From Bacillota bacterium (GTDB lineage Bacteria > Bacillota > Clostridia > Peptostreptococcales > Acidaminobacteraceae), in contig JAOARG010000022.1 in NCBI GenBank assembly GCA_025210655.1, positions 1 through 64,000 of the forward strand: a stretch of DNA of 64,000 nt, given 5' to 3'. Position numbers and translations under genes: made by a program. Of this stretch, positions 1 through 9,873 are shown piece after piece. The notes beneath the pieces were generated by a model. That model had not been told where the DNA came from. It saw nothing but the letters and a program-made list of their open reading frames with translations, and made no database searches. Numbering within the stretch: position 1 is the stretch's first letter; each line of letters begins with the position of its first letter.

Positions 1-142
1 TGTTGTGCAAAGAATGAAGTACAGCTTTTTGTCTAAAGAAAAATACACTGCAAACTTAATGGCTTATAACCACTTGTTTACAGTGCATTTGATTATTTCT
101 TGAATTGTGGGGTCTTATTTAGTTAATAAACGACTGCCCCTA
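1..142. repeat. Partial copy of an inverted intergenic repeat element
   Basis: Positions 1-140 are the reverse complement of 30649-30788, with about eight mismatches and no gaps by eye. The inner end carries AACGACTGCCCC (129-140), the terminal word of the element at 30649-31283, and abuts the stop codon of the response regulator. The rest of this copy lies left of the window. It looks like one end of a dispersed element with terminal inverted repeats. No transposase is seen. Confidence 0.7.
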
Positions 143-811
143 TTTTTCATTTACATATATATAGCCCTTCCCCCTAACAGTATTTAGGGACAATTGAGGG
201 ATTTTATTTCGTAAATTACTAATACGAGTCATTATTGTTGATTTATCATGTATATAGGGTTCGTTCCAAATACTTTCATATATTTCTTTATAAGTTAGTG
301 TTTTGTTTTGGTTACTTAAGAAAAAGAAAAGCAGGTCCCTCTCGAGGGGTGACAGATGAATAGTACCATTTGTAACTTCTACTATACTTTTGTCATAAAC
401 AAGTATTCCTGAGGAGAATATAACCCTTTTAGGGGTTAGCATTTCTCTTGTTTGTTCTACTCTTCTTAAATGTACTTTTACTCTCATTACTACTTCTGAC
501 AGATTAAATGGTTTTTTTATGTAGTCATCTCCACCAAGTTCTAATGCAGAAATCAGACTATCTTCATCATCAAGGCAAGTTATAAATACTATTGGAACCG
601 TAGTAAATTCTCTTATTTCTTTACATAGATCAAAACCATTTTTTTCAGGCATCATAATATCTAGTAAGACTAAATCATAGTCATTGTTTTGGATTTGTTT
701 TTTTGCTAGGCTACTGTCATTTTGAATATCAACATGAAAACCTTCATTATTTAATGCTATTTTGAGTATAGCACTAATGTTTTTATCATCATCTATTATT
801 AGAAGCTTCAT
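140..811 (-). CDS. OmpR/PhoB-family response regulator
   Basis: This 223-residue protein has an N-terminal receiver domain (about 1-115) and a C-terminal winged-helix DNA-binding domain (about 130-220). The acidic cluster IIDDD is at the start, the probable phosphoacceptor is Asp51 in LLDIMMP, and a lysine sits in the YIKKPF motif near residue 100. The C-terminal part has the usual TVRGKGY wing. It is the downstream gene of a pair, overlapping the end of the histidine kinase gene by 23 bases, so the two are probably cotranscribed and translationally coupled. The target genes cannot be told from the sequence. The stop codon is abutted by the repeat at 1-140, which may have replaced the original downstream region. 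Confidence 0.93.
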   Translation of the reverse strand: MKLLIIDDDKNISAILKIALNNEGFHVDIQNDSSLAKKQIQNNDYDLVLLDIMMPEKNGFDLCKEIREFTTVPIVFITCLDDEDSLISALELGGDDYIKKPFNLSEVVMRVKVHLRRVEQTREMLTPKRVIFSSGILVYDKSIVEVTNGTIHLSPLERDLLFFFLSNQNKTLTYKEIYESIWNEPYIHDKSTIMTRISNLRNKIPQLSLNTVRGKGYIYVNEK

Positions 812-2807
812 CTGTATCCTCCTCTATAGTTTGGCTGAACTCTATTGTAAAAGTTGTTCCTTTTCCAATAGTACTTTGACACTCAATAATACCTTTGTGA
901 TTGTTTACTATGGCTTTAGATATTGCAAGACCAAGACCGAAATGATTTTGATCGGAGTTCCTTGATTTATCACTTCTTGAAAATCTATCAAATATATGAG
1001 GTAGATCTTTATCAGAAATTCCAATGCCGAAATCAGTGATGGTAATTACTATTATCCTATCTATACTTTTTAAATCTATGATAATCTCTTTGTTATTTTT
1101 ACTATGCTCAAGGGCATTGTCTATAAGGTTATTAAATAATCGGTACATTTGTTTTTCATTACAAGTTAAATATACATCCTCTTCAATAGTACTTTTTATT
1201 CTATCGGTATTATGTGATAATACAGTGTTTTTTAGAATATCACTAATACATTCTATATCCATTGGATAATCCTTATTATTCTCTAAGCCATTAAGAGCAA
1301 ATAATTCATTTATTAGATTACCTATATATGATATTTTATGATAAATGATATTAATGAATTTATCTTTTTCCTTGTCCTTAATTTGGTGAGTAGCCATTAA
1401 TTCGGCATATCCTTTTACAACCGTTATAGGGGATCTCAAATCATGGGATATATCCTGTAGAAGTTGTTTTCTAATATTATCTTGTAGAAGTAATTCTGTG
1501 TAGGACCTTTCCAATTGCTCTGTTTTTTCTCTTACTAGTTGTTCTAATTTCTCTTCTTGTATTTCAGTAAGATAAAAGCTACTTGAAAACTTAGTAATAC
1601 TAGCATAAGAAATTACTAAGTAAAATATGGCTTGGCCAAGCACCATATATATGTTGTAAAAATTAGCAGTATTATAAGGGTTGATATTAAGTGTAAGGTA
1701 GACATAGTAACTATATGAAAGAATATATATTGTTAAACCGGTAAATATTCTATATGACCATTCAATATTATCAATATATTTTTTCCCTAATACGATCAGT
1801 GTGTATACAATTAAGCCAAGTATATATATCAGTGTCATAATATATATTGGATTAGCTATATCATCAAATATAATAATTATTAAAATTACTAATAAAAAAA
1901 CTAAACAGTTATTTATCATGAATTTTTTTCTATTAGTATATATCCAACCATGTTTGAAGAAAAGTATTACTGTCATGGCACTAAAAAACTGTGAAAATAA
2001 AGTTGGAAAGGTACTGAAATAGCTGTTAATTAAGTAAATAGTTCCTTTGACCTTGAAAATAGCCATAGGTTCAAAATGAATTAATATAGCATAAAAATTG
2101 AAGAATCCTGCTATTGATAAAGTCAGGTGGTGAATGTATTTCTTGTTTTTTCTAAAAAGACCATAAAGAAAAACAGAGACTGAAAGATAAAAGGTTAAAC
2201 CAAAGTATTTCAGTGCAAGTCTATGGTTGTTAAAATAGGAAAGTTTGTCGAAATCTCCTATGTATATATTTTTTTCAAATTGACCACTAATAAGTTCATG
2301 GTTGGCAATTTCTATTGTCAGATCTATTGTATTTTCATTTACATTTAAAGGAATAAGAATACTGTTTTTTTCTTTAAGGGTACTTTGTCTTGAGCCGCCT
2401 ACGATTCCAGAAGAAGCTACAAGTTTATTGTTAATATATACTCTGTTTGCAGTATATAATTCTTCTATTAATAAGCCATCAATATCTGAGTTGATATTCT
2501 CAATTGTCATGTTTATAGTTGCAGTCCCCTTGGGGTAGCTATATACTCTAATTTGATCTAAGGTCATATGTTTAACTTTATTATTTATACTTTCAATATT
2601 TGTTGAGTTTTTTAAGCCATCATATACTTTGAATTCCCCCTCTATAGGTATGAAGTCAGTATTCATATTTTCTATAAGTAAGCTCCCTTTACTAGCTATA
2701 GGGAAGTCTTTTATGAAGGATGACAGACTTATATGTATAAAGAGAAATAAACTAAGTACAGTAAGTATTAAAATTATTAGTTGTTTATTTTTAGTATTAA
2801 TATCCAT
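789..2807 (-). CDS. Membrane sensor histidine kinase with 7TMR-DISM-like input
   Basis: The 672 residues comprise a membrane anchor (about 9-30), an extracytoplasmic beta-rich region (about 35-195), a block of about seven hydrophobic segments (about 203-405), a coiled coil (about 415-450) and a HisKA/HATPase core. The phosphoacceptor is His455 in DISHDLRSP. The N box (NNLIDNALEHS), G1 (DFGIGIS) and G2 (GLGLAIS) motifs are all present, so it should be an active kinase. The order (extracellular ligand domain, 7TM, coiled coil, kinase) matches the 7TMR-DISM class, often linked to carbohydrate or small-molecule sensing. The ligand is unknown. It precedes and overlaps its response regulator. Confidence 0.9.
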   Translation of the reverse strand: MDINTKNKQLIILILTVLSLFLFIHISLSSFIKDFPIASKGSLLIENMNTDFIPIEGEFKVYDGLKNSTNIESINNKVKHMTLDQIRVYSYPKGTATINMTIENINSDIDGLLIEELYTANRVYINNKLVASSGIVGGSRQSTLKEKNSILIPLNVNENTIDLTIEIANHELISGQFEKNIYIGDFDKLSYFNNHRLALKYFGLTFYLSVSVFLYGLFRKNKKYIHHLTLSIAGFFNFYAILIHFEPMAIFKVKGTIYLINSYFSTFPTLFSQFFSAMTVILFFKHGWIYTNRKKFMINNCLVFLLVILIIIIFDDIANPIYIMTLIYILGLIVYTLIVLGKKYIDNIEWSYRIFTGLTIYILSYSYYVYLTLNINPYNTANFYNIYMVLGQAIFYLVISYASITKFSSSFYLTEIQEEKLEQLVREKTEQLERSYTELLLQDNIRKQLLQDISHDLRSPITVVKGYAELMATHQIKDKEKDKFINIIYHKISYIGNLINELFALNGLENNKDYPMDIECISDILKNTVLSHNTDRIKSTIEEDVYLTCNEKQMYRLFNNLIDNALEHSKNNKEIIIDLKSIDRIIVITITDFGIGISDKDLPHIFDRFSRSDKSRNSDQNHFGLGLAISKAIVNNHKGIIECQSTIGKGTTFTIEFSQTIEEDTDEASNNR

Positions 2808-2941
2808 AACCTCCCTTTGGCAATATTTATACCATTATTATAGCATATAGAAAGTAGATCTTTTCTTTTCTAACTATTTAGTAAGGAAAGAAATATATGA
2901 TATAATAATTACAGAATAAAGTTGTACGGGGGTTGTTTATT

Positions 2942-3121
2942 TTGGGTAAGAAAATAAAAAAGATAGATAGCATAAAAGTAGATGTGAAGGCTACAGTTGA
3001 ATTTGAGGGATTAACAGTTTCGGATGAAGCTCTTGTTGTCGGTGAAGACTATCTTATGGACAAAATATCAGGTGAAGACGCTATTGAGGAGATAAAGAGC
3101 AGATATCAGATCGAGTGGTGA
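2942..3121 (+). CDS. VbhA-like antitoxin of a Fic toxin
   Basis: This is a 59-residue protein starting with TTG; the GGGGG run at 2928-2932 lies nine bases upstream and decides this start over the in-frame TTG at 2933. It contains TVEFEG (residues 18-23), which fits the Fic inhibitory motif (S/T)xxxE(G/N), and then the VbhA-type pattern of helix, 'isGEDAIEEIKSRY' and end. In this family the motif glutamate enters the Fic active site and blocks productive ATP binding. The gene lies four bases before fic, the usual order of class I Fic systems. A TATAAT-like -10 lies near 2899. The assignment rests on motif and position; sequence conservation in this family is low. Confidence 0.8.
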   Translation: MGKKIKKIDSIKVDVKATVEFEGLTVSDEALVVGEDYLMDKISGEDAIEEIKSRYQIEW

Positions 3122-3125
3122 TTTT

Positions 3126-3749
3126 ATGCCTTATTCTAAATATAATAGAAGGGATTTTGTAAGATCTAAGTATATATACGAGGATGTAGATGTTTTGGTC
3201 AATTTCTTAGGGATAAAAGATCAGAAGATTTTGGAACGTTTTGAAGCGGACGTTACTTATCAAAGGCAATTAATGCTTGAAAAAGAAGACTACGTAAAGG
3301 GACGATTTTCAAAGAGTCATCTAAAAAACATTCATAAATTTATTTTCCAGGATGTTTATCCTTTTGCTGGGCATTTTCGTACAGAGTCTGTATTTAAAGT
3401 AACAAACGGTGTAAGGACAGATTTTTGTAGATCAGAACATATTGTTTCTCAATTAGATGAACTTTTGCAAAACCTTAGAAAGGAAAAGTATTTAAAGGGT
3501 TTAAAGTTTGAAAATTATATTGTTAGATTGGCACATTACATGAACGAACTTAATCTTATTCATCCTTTTCCAGAAGGGAATGGTAGATCAATAAGAGAAT
3601 ATATTAGGGAACTTGCCCTAAAGTCTAACTACAAAATTCATTGGTCTAGACTAAATAAGGATGAATTGCTTGATGCTATGATAAGGGCAGCGAATGGTGA
3701 TTTGATGAGATTGGAAAAGTGTTTGAAAAAGAGTATCATAGATAATTAA
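3126..3749 (+). CDS. fic: Fic-domain AMP-transferase toxin
   Basis: This 207-residue protein carries the Fic core motif HPFPEGNGR (residues 146-154). The catalytic histidine, the phosphate-binding loop and the arginine are all intact. The upstream flap (KVTNGVRTDFCRSEHI) and the FAGHFRTE segment are also typical. Fic enzymes transfer AMP or another nucleotide moiety to hydroxyl side chains of target proteins, and free toxin often modifies topoisomerases or arrests growth. No inhibitory helix is visible in the protein itself, which agrees with a separate class I antitoxin encoded just upstream. A strong hairpin terminator follows. The cellular target is unknown. Confidence 0.93.
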   Translation: MPYSKYNRRDFVRSKYIYEDVDVLVNFLGIKDQKILERFEADVTYQRQLMLEKEDYVKGRFSKSHLKNIHKFIFQDVYPFAGHFRTESVFKVTNGVRTDFCRSEHIVSQLDELLQNLRKEKYLKGLKFENYIVRLAHYMNELNLIHPFPEGNGRSIREYIRELALKSNYKIHWSRLNKDELLDAMIRAANGDLMRLEKCLKKSIIDN

Positions 3750-3808
3750 GAAAAATTTGAAAAAGGTATTTAAATGGAAGCAAAAAAACAGTATAATCAT
3801 AAGAGTGA

Positions 3809-5528
<1,720 letters not shown>

Positions 5529-5586
5529 TTCGAGTTTCGTGGGTACCTAGATCGGAGAATTCAAGATCAGCAAATTAATTAATAAG

Positions 5587-5625
5587 CCACTCAGATTTGA
5601 TTATTCAGGTTTGAGTGGTTTTTAT
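5587..5625 (+). terminator. Terminator after ykpA
   Basis: CCACTCA (5587-5593) pairs with TGAGTGG (5612-5618) and is followed by TTTTTAT. The stem continues less perfectly inward. Confidence 0.7.
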
Positions 5626-5658
5626 ATTGTAGAGATGTAATTTTTTTGTAAAGTGAAA

Positions 5659-5687
5659 TTGACAATCATTATCATTTGAAGTAGAAT
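5659..5687 (+). promoter_or_regulatory. Promoter overlapped by a Fur box
   Basis: TTGACA (5659-5664), 17 bases, then TAGAAT (5682-5687) form a good sigma-A promoter. TGACAATCATTATCA (5660-5674) matches the 7-1-7 Fur/PerR-type box TGATAATnATTATCA with one mismatch and covers the -35 element. Iron-dependent repression of the methyltransferase is the natural reading. Confidence 0.72.
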
Positions 5688-5718
5688 TTAATTATACTAC
5701 TTTGAATGGAGTGATAAT

Positions 5719-6528
5719 ATGAAGGATGTATCTGGTCTTAAGGGTGTGCCTGAAACAATGCTTATACCTGTATGGGCAAGGGCACAAGAGACTATGAGAG
5801 ATGATAGGATGATTGAGGACAGGATTGCTATTGATATTGTAAATAGTGTTGAATATGACTTTTCAATATTTGGTGATAATAAGAATTTTTATAAGACACA
5901 AGTAGGTGTTGCTGCAAGGACTAAGATATTAGATAGTATTGCAATAGATTACATAGAAAAAAATCCACATGGTACAATAATCAATATTGGTGCAGGACTT
6001 GATACTAGATCAGAGCGTTTATCCCTCGATAATGTAAAGTGGTTCGATTTAGATTTACCAGAAGGAATTGAGATTAGAAAAGAGTTTTTTGAAGAAAATG
6101 AGAATCGTAAATTTATATCGGATTCAGTGTTAGATTTAGATTGGATTGATAGTATAGAAGATAGGGAAAATGTATTATTTATTGCTGAAGGTATATTTAT
6201 GTATTTTGATTTTGAGCAGATAAGAACACTGTTAGTTACACTCGCCAGCTATTTTACAAATTCAGAAATTGTATTTGAAGCAATGGACCCTATTGCTATT
6301 GGAAAAGCCAAACACCATGAATCCGTAAAAAAACTTAAGAGTTCTTCAGAATTTAAGTCAGGCTTCAGATCTGGAAAAGAAATAGAAGACTATGATAACA
6401 GACTAAACTTTGAAAAAGAATGGTACCACTTTGATTACGGAGGAGCAAGATGGAAAAGTATGAGACTACTATGGCTCATCCCAAGATTTAAAAGAATGAT
6501 GAAAATAATAAAGATAAAGATAAACTAA
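5719..6528 (+). CDS. SAM-dependent methyltransferase, LCM/TcmP-like
   Basis: This 269-residue protein has the hallmark IINIGAGLDTRSERL (about 92-106) of the leucine carboxyl methyltransferase/TcmP O-methyltransferase family, followed by WFDLDLPE and the FIAEGIFMYF segment. Members methylate carboxyl or hydroxyl groups of small molecules or proteins. It stands alone between terminators behind a promoter covered by a Fur-like box, which suggests a role under iron limitation, perhaps modifying a chelator or toxin (inference). Its stop codon lies inside the giant hairpin at 6521-6573. Confidence 0.87.
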   Translation: MKDVSGLKGVPETMLIPVWARAQETMRDDRMIEDRIAIDIVNSVEYDFSIFGDNKNFYKTQVGVAARTKILDSIAIDYIEKNPHGTIINIGAGLDTRSERLSLDNVKWFDLDLPEGIEIRKEFFEENENRKFISDSVLDLDWIDSIEDRENVLFIAEGIFMYFDFEQIRTLLVTLASYFTNSEIVFEAMDPIAIGKAKHHESVKKLKSSSEFKSGFRSGKEIEDYDNRLNFEKEWYHFDYGGARWKSMRLLWLIPRFKRMMKIIKIKIN

Positions 6529-6573
6529 TCAAAAGAACACTTTCAAAATGAAAGTGTTCTTTTGATTAGTTTA
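6521..6573. terminator. 25-bp perfect bidirectional hairpin
   Basis: Arms 6521-6545 and 6549-6573 are perfectly complementary with loop AAA. The stem includes the methyltransferase stop codon and has A/T runs suited to termination in both directions. It lies between the convergent methyltransferase and hemolysin III genes. Confidence 0.85.
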
Positions 6574-6639
6574 TCATCCGAACTGAGCCTAAGATCTCAG
6601 CTACATCTGTTGTATTAGGGTCGTTTTGAAGTACTTTAA

Positions 6640-6677
6640 TCCCTTCCGACCAACGACCAGCGAACTACTAACCACGG
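6640..6677. repeat. Degenerate GACCAACGACC-type intergenic repeat
   Basis: The stretch contains CCGACCAACGACCAGCG then AACTACTAACCACGG. The same words recur at 49710-49742 and, inverted, at 58586-58617. It is probably a simple degenerate repeat family of this genome. Confidence 0.5.
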
Positions 6678-7325
6678 TCATATAAGTACATACCCATTTA
6701 TCATCAAAAAGTGACTGACACTGCCTAGAATAATAAATATATGGAATATTTCATGGAATCCCAAATGTTTTGTTTTTAGGAATGGTAATTTAGTTGCATA
6801 TACCGTTGCCCCTACAGTGTAGAAGATTCCTCCTGCTAATAATAGGATGAAGCCTGGTAGAGCAATGGAATTATATATTGGTACTATGAAGAATATTGCC
6901 ATCCAACCGAGTATTAGATAAAAAAGTGTATATAACCATCTTGGTGCATTTAACCAGAAAAATTTCATTACTATGCCTATTAATGCAAGACCCCAGATTA
7001 TTGCTAAAAGAGTATACCCTATCTGTCCTCTTATTGTGTTTAGACAAATAGGTGTGTAAGTACCTGCAATAAGTATGTAAATCATTGAATGATCTATTTT
7101 CCTAAGTATTGTATATAGTTTTTCTGAAGAAAAGACCCAGTGATATACAGTTGAAGCAGAGTAGAGTAATATAAGACTTACCCCGAAAATGATTGCTGAT
7201 ACTATTTGAAATGGACTATGATTAATAATTGATTTGTAAAGCATAAATACAAGTCCTACAATGGATAAGATTGCACCTGAAAGGTGTGTAAGTGAATTTA
7301 TAGGCTCTTTGATATATTTAGTCAT
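6678..7325 (-). CDS. Hemolysin III / PAQR-family membrane protein
   Basis: This 215-residue protein has about seven hydrophobic segments. The conserved PAQR features are visible: HLSGA near residue 13, STVYHW near 58-63, KIDHSMIYILIAGTYTP near 76-92, and HEIFHIFIILGSVSH near the C-terminus. The histidines, serine and aspartate form a metal-binding cluster in the family, and related eukaryotic proteins are lipid hydrolases or receptors. The bacterial role is not settled; the name hemolysin III comes from Bacillus cereus. The start is supported by AGGAGGG just upstream. It is monocistronic and converges on the methyltransferase. Confidence 0.9.
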   Translation of the reverse strand: MTKYIKEPINSLTHLSGAILSIVGLVFMLYKSIINHSPFQIVSAIIFGVSLILLYSASTVYHWVFSSEKLYTILRKIDHSMIYILIAGTYTPICLNTIRGQIGYTLLAIIWGLALIGIVMKFFWLNAPRWLYTLFYLILGWMAIFFIVPIYNSIALPGFILLLAGGIFYTVGATVYATKLPFLKTKHLGFHEIFHIFIILGSVSHFLMINGYVLI

Positions 7326-7478
7326 GTTAACCCTCCTATCTAGTTATTGAAACTACGTTATACATAAATTATACCACGTGAGGACAAAAAGTAAACAACA
7401 TAGTTTTAAAAACTACATAATCTTTTTTTCTTAACAATTTTGTAGTATAATAAATTTATAAATTTCTGGGAGGAAAGT

Positions 7479-7973
7479 ATGGAGGATATAAAGAAATTAC
7501 TTAGTTATGAGATTGTAGATAAAGAAGACATACCAAATTTAGATTTGTATATGGATCAATTATTACTTTTTATTGAAGAGAAAATGAATACATTAAAAAG
7601 ACATGAAGAAGACAAGACACTTACTAAGACAATGGTAAACAATTATGTTAAAGGAAAAGTTATTTCTTCACCTGTAAAGAAAAAGTATAATAAAAATCAA
7701 ATTATGAAGTTGATAATGATTTCCCAACTTAAAAACATTCTTCAACTATCAGATTTAAAAGAATTATGTGATAGCACAAATTTGGAAGAGGAAAGTCTTG
7801 CAAATTACTATGATTTTTATAGGGATGAGCAGAAGAGAATATATACTGAATTAATGAATTCATCTAAAATTGATATAGATAATAAAGATGAGATAATAAA
7901 GTCTATCATCACTCTTTCGGTTGAAGCTGATATTAGGAAAAGGGTTAGTGAGATATTAATTGATAAGTTGTAG
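7479..7973 (+). CDS. DUF1836 family putative regulator
   Basis: This 164-residue protein has the DUF1836 pattern: IPNLDLYMDQLLLFIEEKM (about 18-36), LTKTMVNNYVKG (about 48-59), KKKYNKNQIMKLIMISQLK (about 67-85). The middle part resembles a MerR-like helix-turn-helix. Members are thought to bind DNA, but no target is known. The start is supported by GGGAGGAAAG. It is followed by a large inverted repeat that ends in a terminator. Confidence 0.82.
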   Translation: MEDIKKLLSYEIVDKEDIPNLDLYMDQLLLFIEEKMNTLKRHEEDKTLTKTMVNNYVKGKVISSPVKKKYNKNQIMKLIMISQLKNILQLSDLKELCDSTNLEEESLANYYDFYRDEQKRIYTELMNSSKIDIDNKDEIIKSIITLSVEADIRKRVSEILIDKL

Positions 7974-8079
7974 GTAGTAGATAGTAGTTAGTGGGTAGTG
8001 GGTAAGATAAAGCACGATTTCAGAAATCTTGAAATCGTGCTTTTATTACCCTACCTACTATCTACTAACCACTAACTGT
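7969..8079. repeat. Nested inverted repeat with terminator core
   Basis: The core is GCACGATTTCA (8012-8022) paired with TGAAATCGTGC (8030-8040), followed by TTTTATT. Outside it, GTAG/TTAG-rich words on the left (7971-8005) are complementary to CTAC/CTAA-rich words on the right (8046-8077), giving one long imperfect hairpin. It separates the convergent DUF1836 and yfmM genes and resembles the element at 53.4-53.6 kb in design. Confidence 0.7.
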
Positions 8080-8081
8080 TG

Positions 8082-9638
8082 CTAAACTATCTTAGTAGTC
8101 CATTCTTCACAGTTCCAAACCTCTGTAACAACATCCTGATAGAATTCAGGTTCGTGGCAGATAAGAAGAATTGATCCTTTGTATTCTTTTAAAGCTCTTT
8201 TTAATTCATCCTTAGCATCTACATCAAGGTGGTTAGTAGGCTCATCTAGTACTAGGATATTTGTCTCCATATTTATAAGTTTGCAAAGTCTTACCTTTGC
8301 TTTTTCACCACCACTTAGTACAACAATTTTACTTTCAATATGTTTAGTAGTAAGACCGCATTTTGCAAGTGCTGCTCTTACTTCATACTGAGTCATTGAA
8401 GGAAACTCTTGCCATACTTCATCAATACATGTATTGTAATTGTCTTTTTTGATTTCCTGCTCAAAGTAACCTATATGTTGGTAATCTCCTCTTTCTACTT
8501 GTCCAGAGATTGGTTTTATCTCACCTAGTATACTTCTAAGAAGTGTTGTCTTACCAATACCATTTGCACCAACTAAAGCTATTTTTTGTCCTCTTTCCAT
8601 TTTTAAATTAAGAGGTCTTGATAGGGGCTCATCATATCCGATAACTAAATCCTTTGTTTCGAAAATCAATTTTGCTGAAGTTCTTGCTGCTTTAAAGTTG
8701 AACTCTGGCTTTGGTTTTTCCCTATCTAATGCGATAATATCCATTTTATCAAGTTTCTTTTGTCTAGACATTGCCATATTTCTTGTAGCAACCCTAGCCT
8801 TGTTTCTTTGAACGAAATCCTTAAGTTCAGCAATTTCTTGCTGTTGCTTCTTGTATGCAGCTTCTACTTGTTTCTTTCTAGCCTCGTAGATACTTCTGAA
8901 GTTGTCATAATCTCCGACATATCTATCAAGCTTTTGATTTTCCATATGATAAATAAGGTTAATTACACTGTTAAGGAAGGGAATATCATGGGAAATTAGT
9001 ATGAAGGCATTTTCATATTCCTGAAGATATCTTTTTAGCCAAACTATATGTTGTTCATCAAGGTAGTTTGTTGGCTCATCAAGCAAAAGTATGTCAGGCT
9101 TTTCTAAAAGTAATTTTGCCAATAGAATTTTAGTTCTCTGACCACCACTAAGATCCTGTACATCCTTATCAAGTCCAATATCAACTATACCTAATCCCCT
9201 AGCGATTTCCTCAACTTTAGAATCAATCGTATAAAAATCATTGTGGGTAAGAATATCCTGAAGTGTACCTACTTCTTCCATAAGTTTGTTCAGTTCATCT
9301 TCACTAACATCACCCATTTTCATGTACATTTGATTAATTTCCTCTTCAATATCAAAAAGATATTGGAAAGCAGTTTTTAATGTATCCCTAACAGAAGTGC
9401 CAGCCTTAAGTACTGTATGCTGATCAAGATATCCAACCCTAACTCTTTTTGACCACTCTACATTTCCAAAGTCAGGTTGCAACTTACCAGTTATTATATT
9501 CATGAAAGTTGACTTACCTTCACCATTTGCACCGATTAGTCCAATATGCTCTCCTTTTAATAATCTAAAGGATACATCTTCAAATATAGCCCTGTCACCA
9601 AAACCATGGCTAAGATTTTTTACATTTAGTATACTCAT
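8082..9638 (-). CDS. yfmM: ABC-F ATPase, YfmM type
   Basis: The 518 residues and the N-terminus MSILNVKNLSHGFGDRAIF match the YfmM branch of ABC-F proteins as I remember it. Both Walker A motifs (GANGEGKST near 36-44; GANGIGKTT in NBD2), both LSGGQ/LSGGE signatures and both Walker B motifs ([22 protein letters not shown]) are intact, so both ATP sites should be active. The charged linker (about 240-300) is the part that reaches the ribosomal peptidyl-transferase region in this family. It is soluble. Antibiotic resistance is not implied. Confidence 0.88.
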   Translation of the reverse strand: MSILNVKNLSHGFGDRAIFEDVSFRLLKGEHIGLIGANGEGKSTFMNIITGKLQPDFGNVEWSKRVRVGYLDQHTVLKAGTSVRDTLKTAFQYLFDIEEEINQMYMKMGDVSEDELNKLMEEVGTLQDILTHNDFYTIDSKVEEIARGLGIVDIGLDKDVQDLSGGQRTKILLAKLLLEKPDILLLDEPTNYLDEQHIVWLKRYLQEYENAFILISHDIPFLNSVINLIYHMENQKLDRYVGDYDNFRSIYEARKKQVEAAYKKQQQEIAELKDFVQRNKARVATRNMAMSRQKKLDKMDIIALDREKPKPEFNFKAARTSAKLIFETKDLVIGYDEPLSRPLNLKMERGQKIALVGANGIGKTTLLRSILGEIKPISGQVERGDYQHIGYFEQEIKKDNYNTCIDEVWQEFPSMTQYEVRAALAKCGLTTKHIESKIVVLSGGEKAKVRLCKLINMETNILVLDEPTNHLDVDAKDELKRALKEYKGSILLICHEPEFYQDVVTEVWNCEEWTTKIV

Positions 9639-9766
9639 TTTTTACGTCCTTTCAAAAGTTAATTTATATATGAAACAATTATTATACTAATTAAAAAACA
9701 CACTTAAATATTATATAATATCAAGGTTAAGATTTAAAGATATTTCCTCATTACAATTATATAAAG

Positions 9767-9820
9767 ACAATGTAAAGAAATCTTTACATTGTTGAAAATA
9801 CTTGCTTAAAGGGCTATACT
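9767..9820 (+). promoter_or_regulatory. Promoter with dyad operator for the lipoprotein gene
   Basis: TTGAAA (9792-9797), 17 bases, and TATACT (9815-9820) form a promoter. Directly upstream and touching the -35 is a perfect 12-bp dyad, ACAATGTAAAGA/TCTTTACATTGT (9767-9778 and 9781-9792, centre AA). This is a plausible operator for an unidentified dimeric regulator. Confidence 0.6.
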
Positions 9821-9873
9821 ATAATAGTAAGATTATTATATAGAATAATAAGAAAAAAATTGGGAGGATACAT

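Noticed and set aside
5529..5580. AGATCGGAGAATTC as sequencing adapter contamination
   Set aside because: It matches an adapter for only a few bases and the flanking sequence is continuous and typical of the genome.
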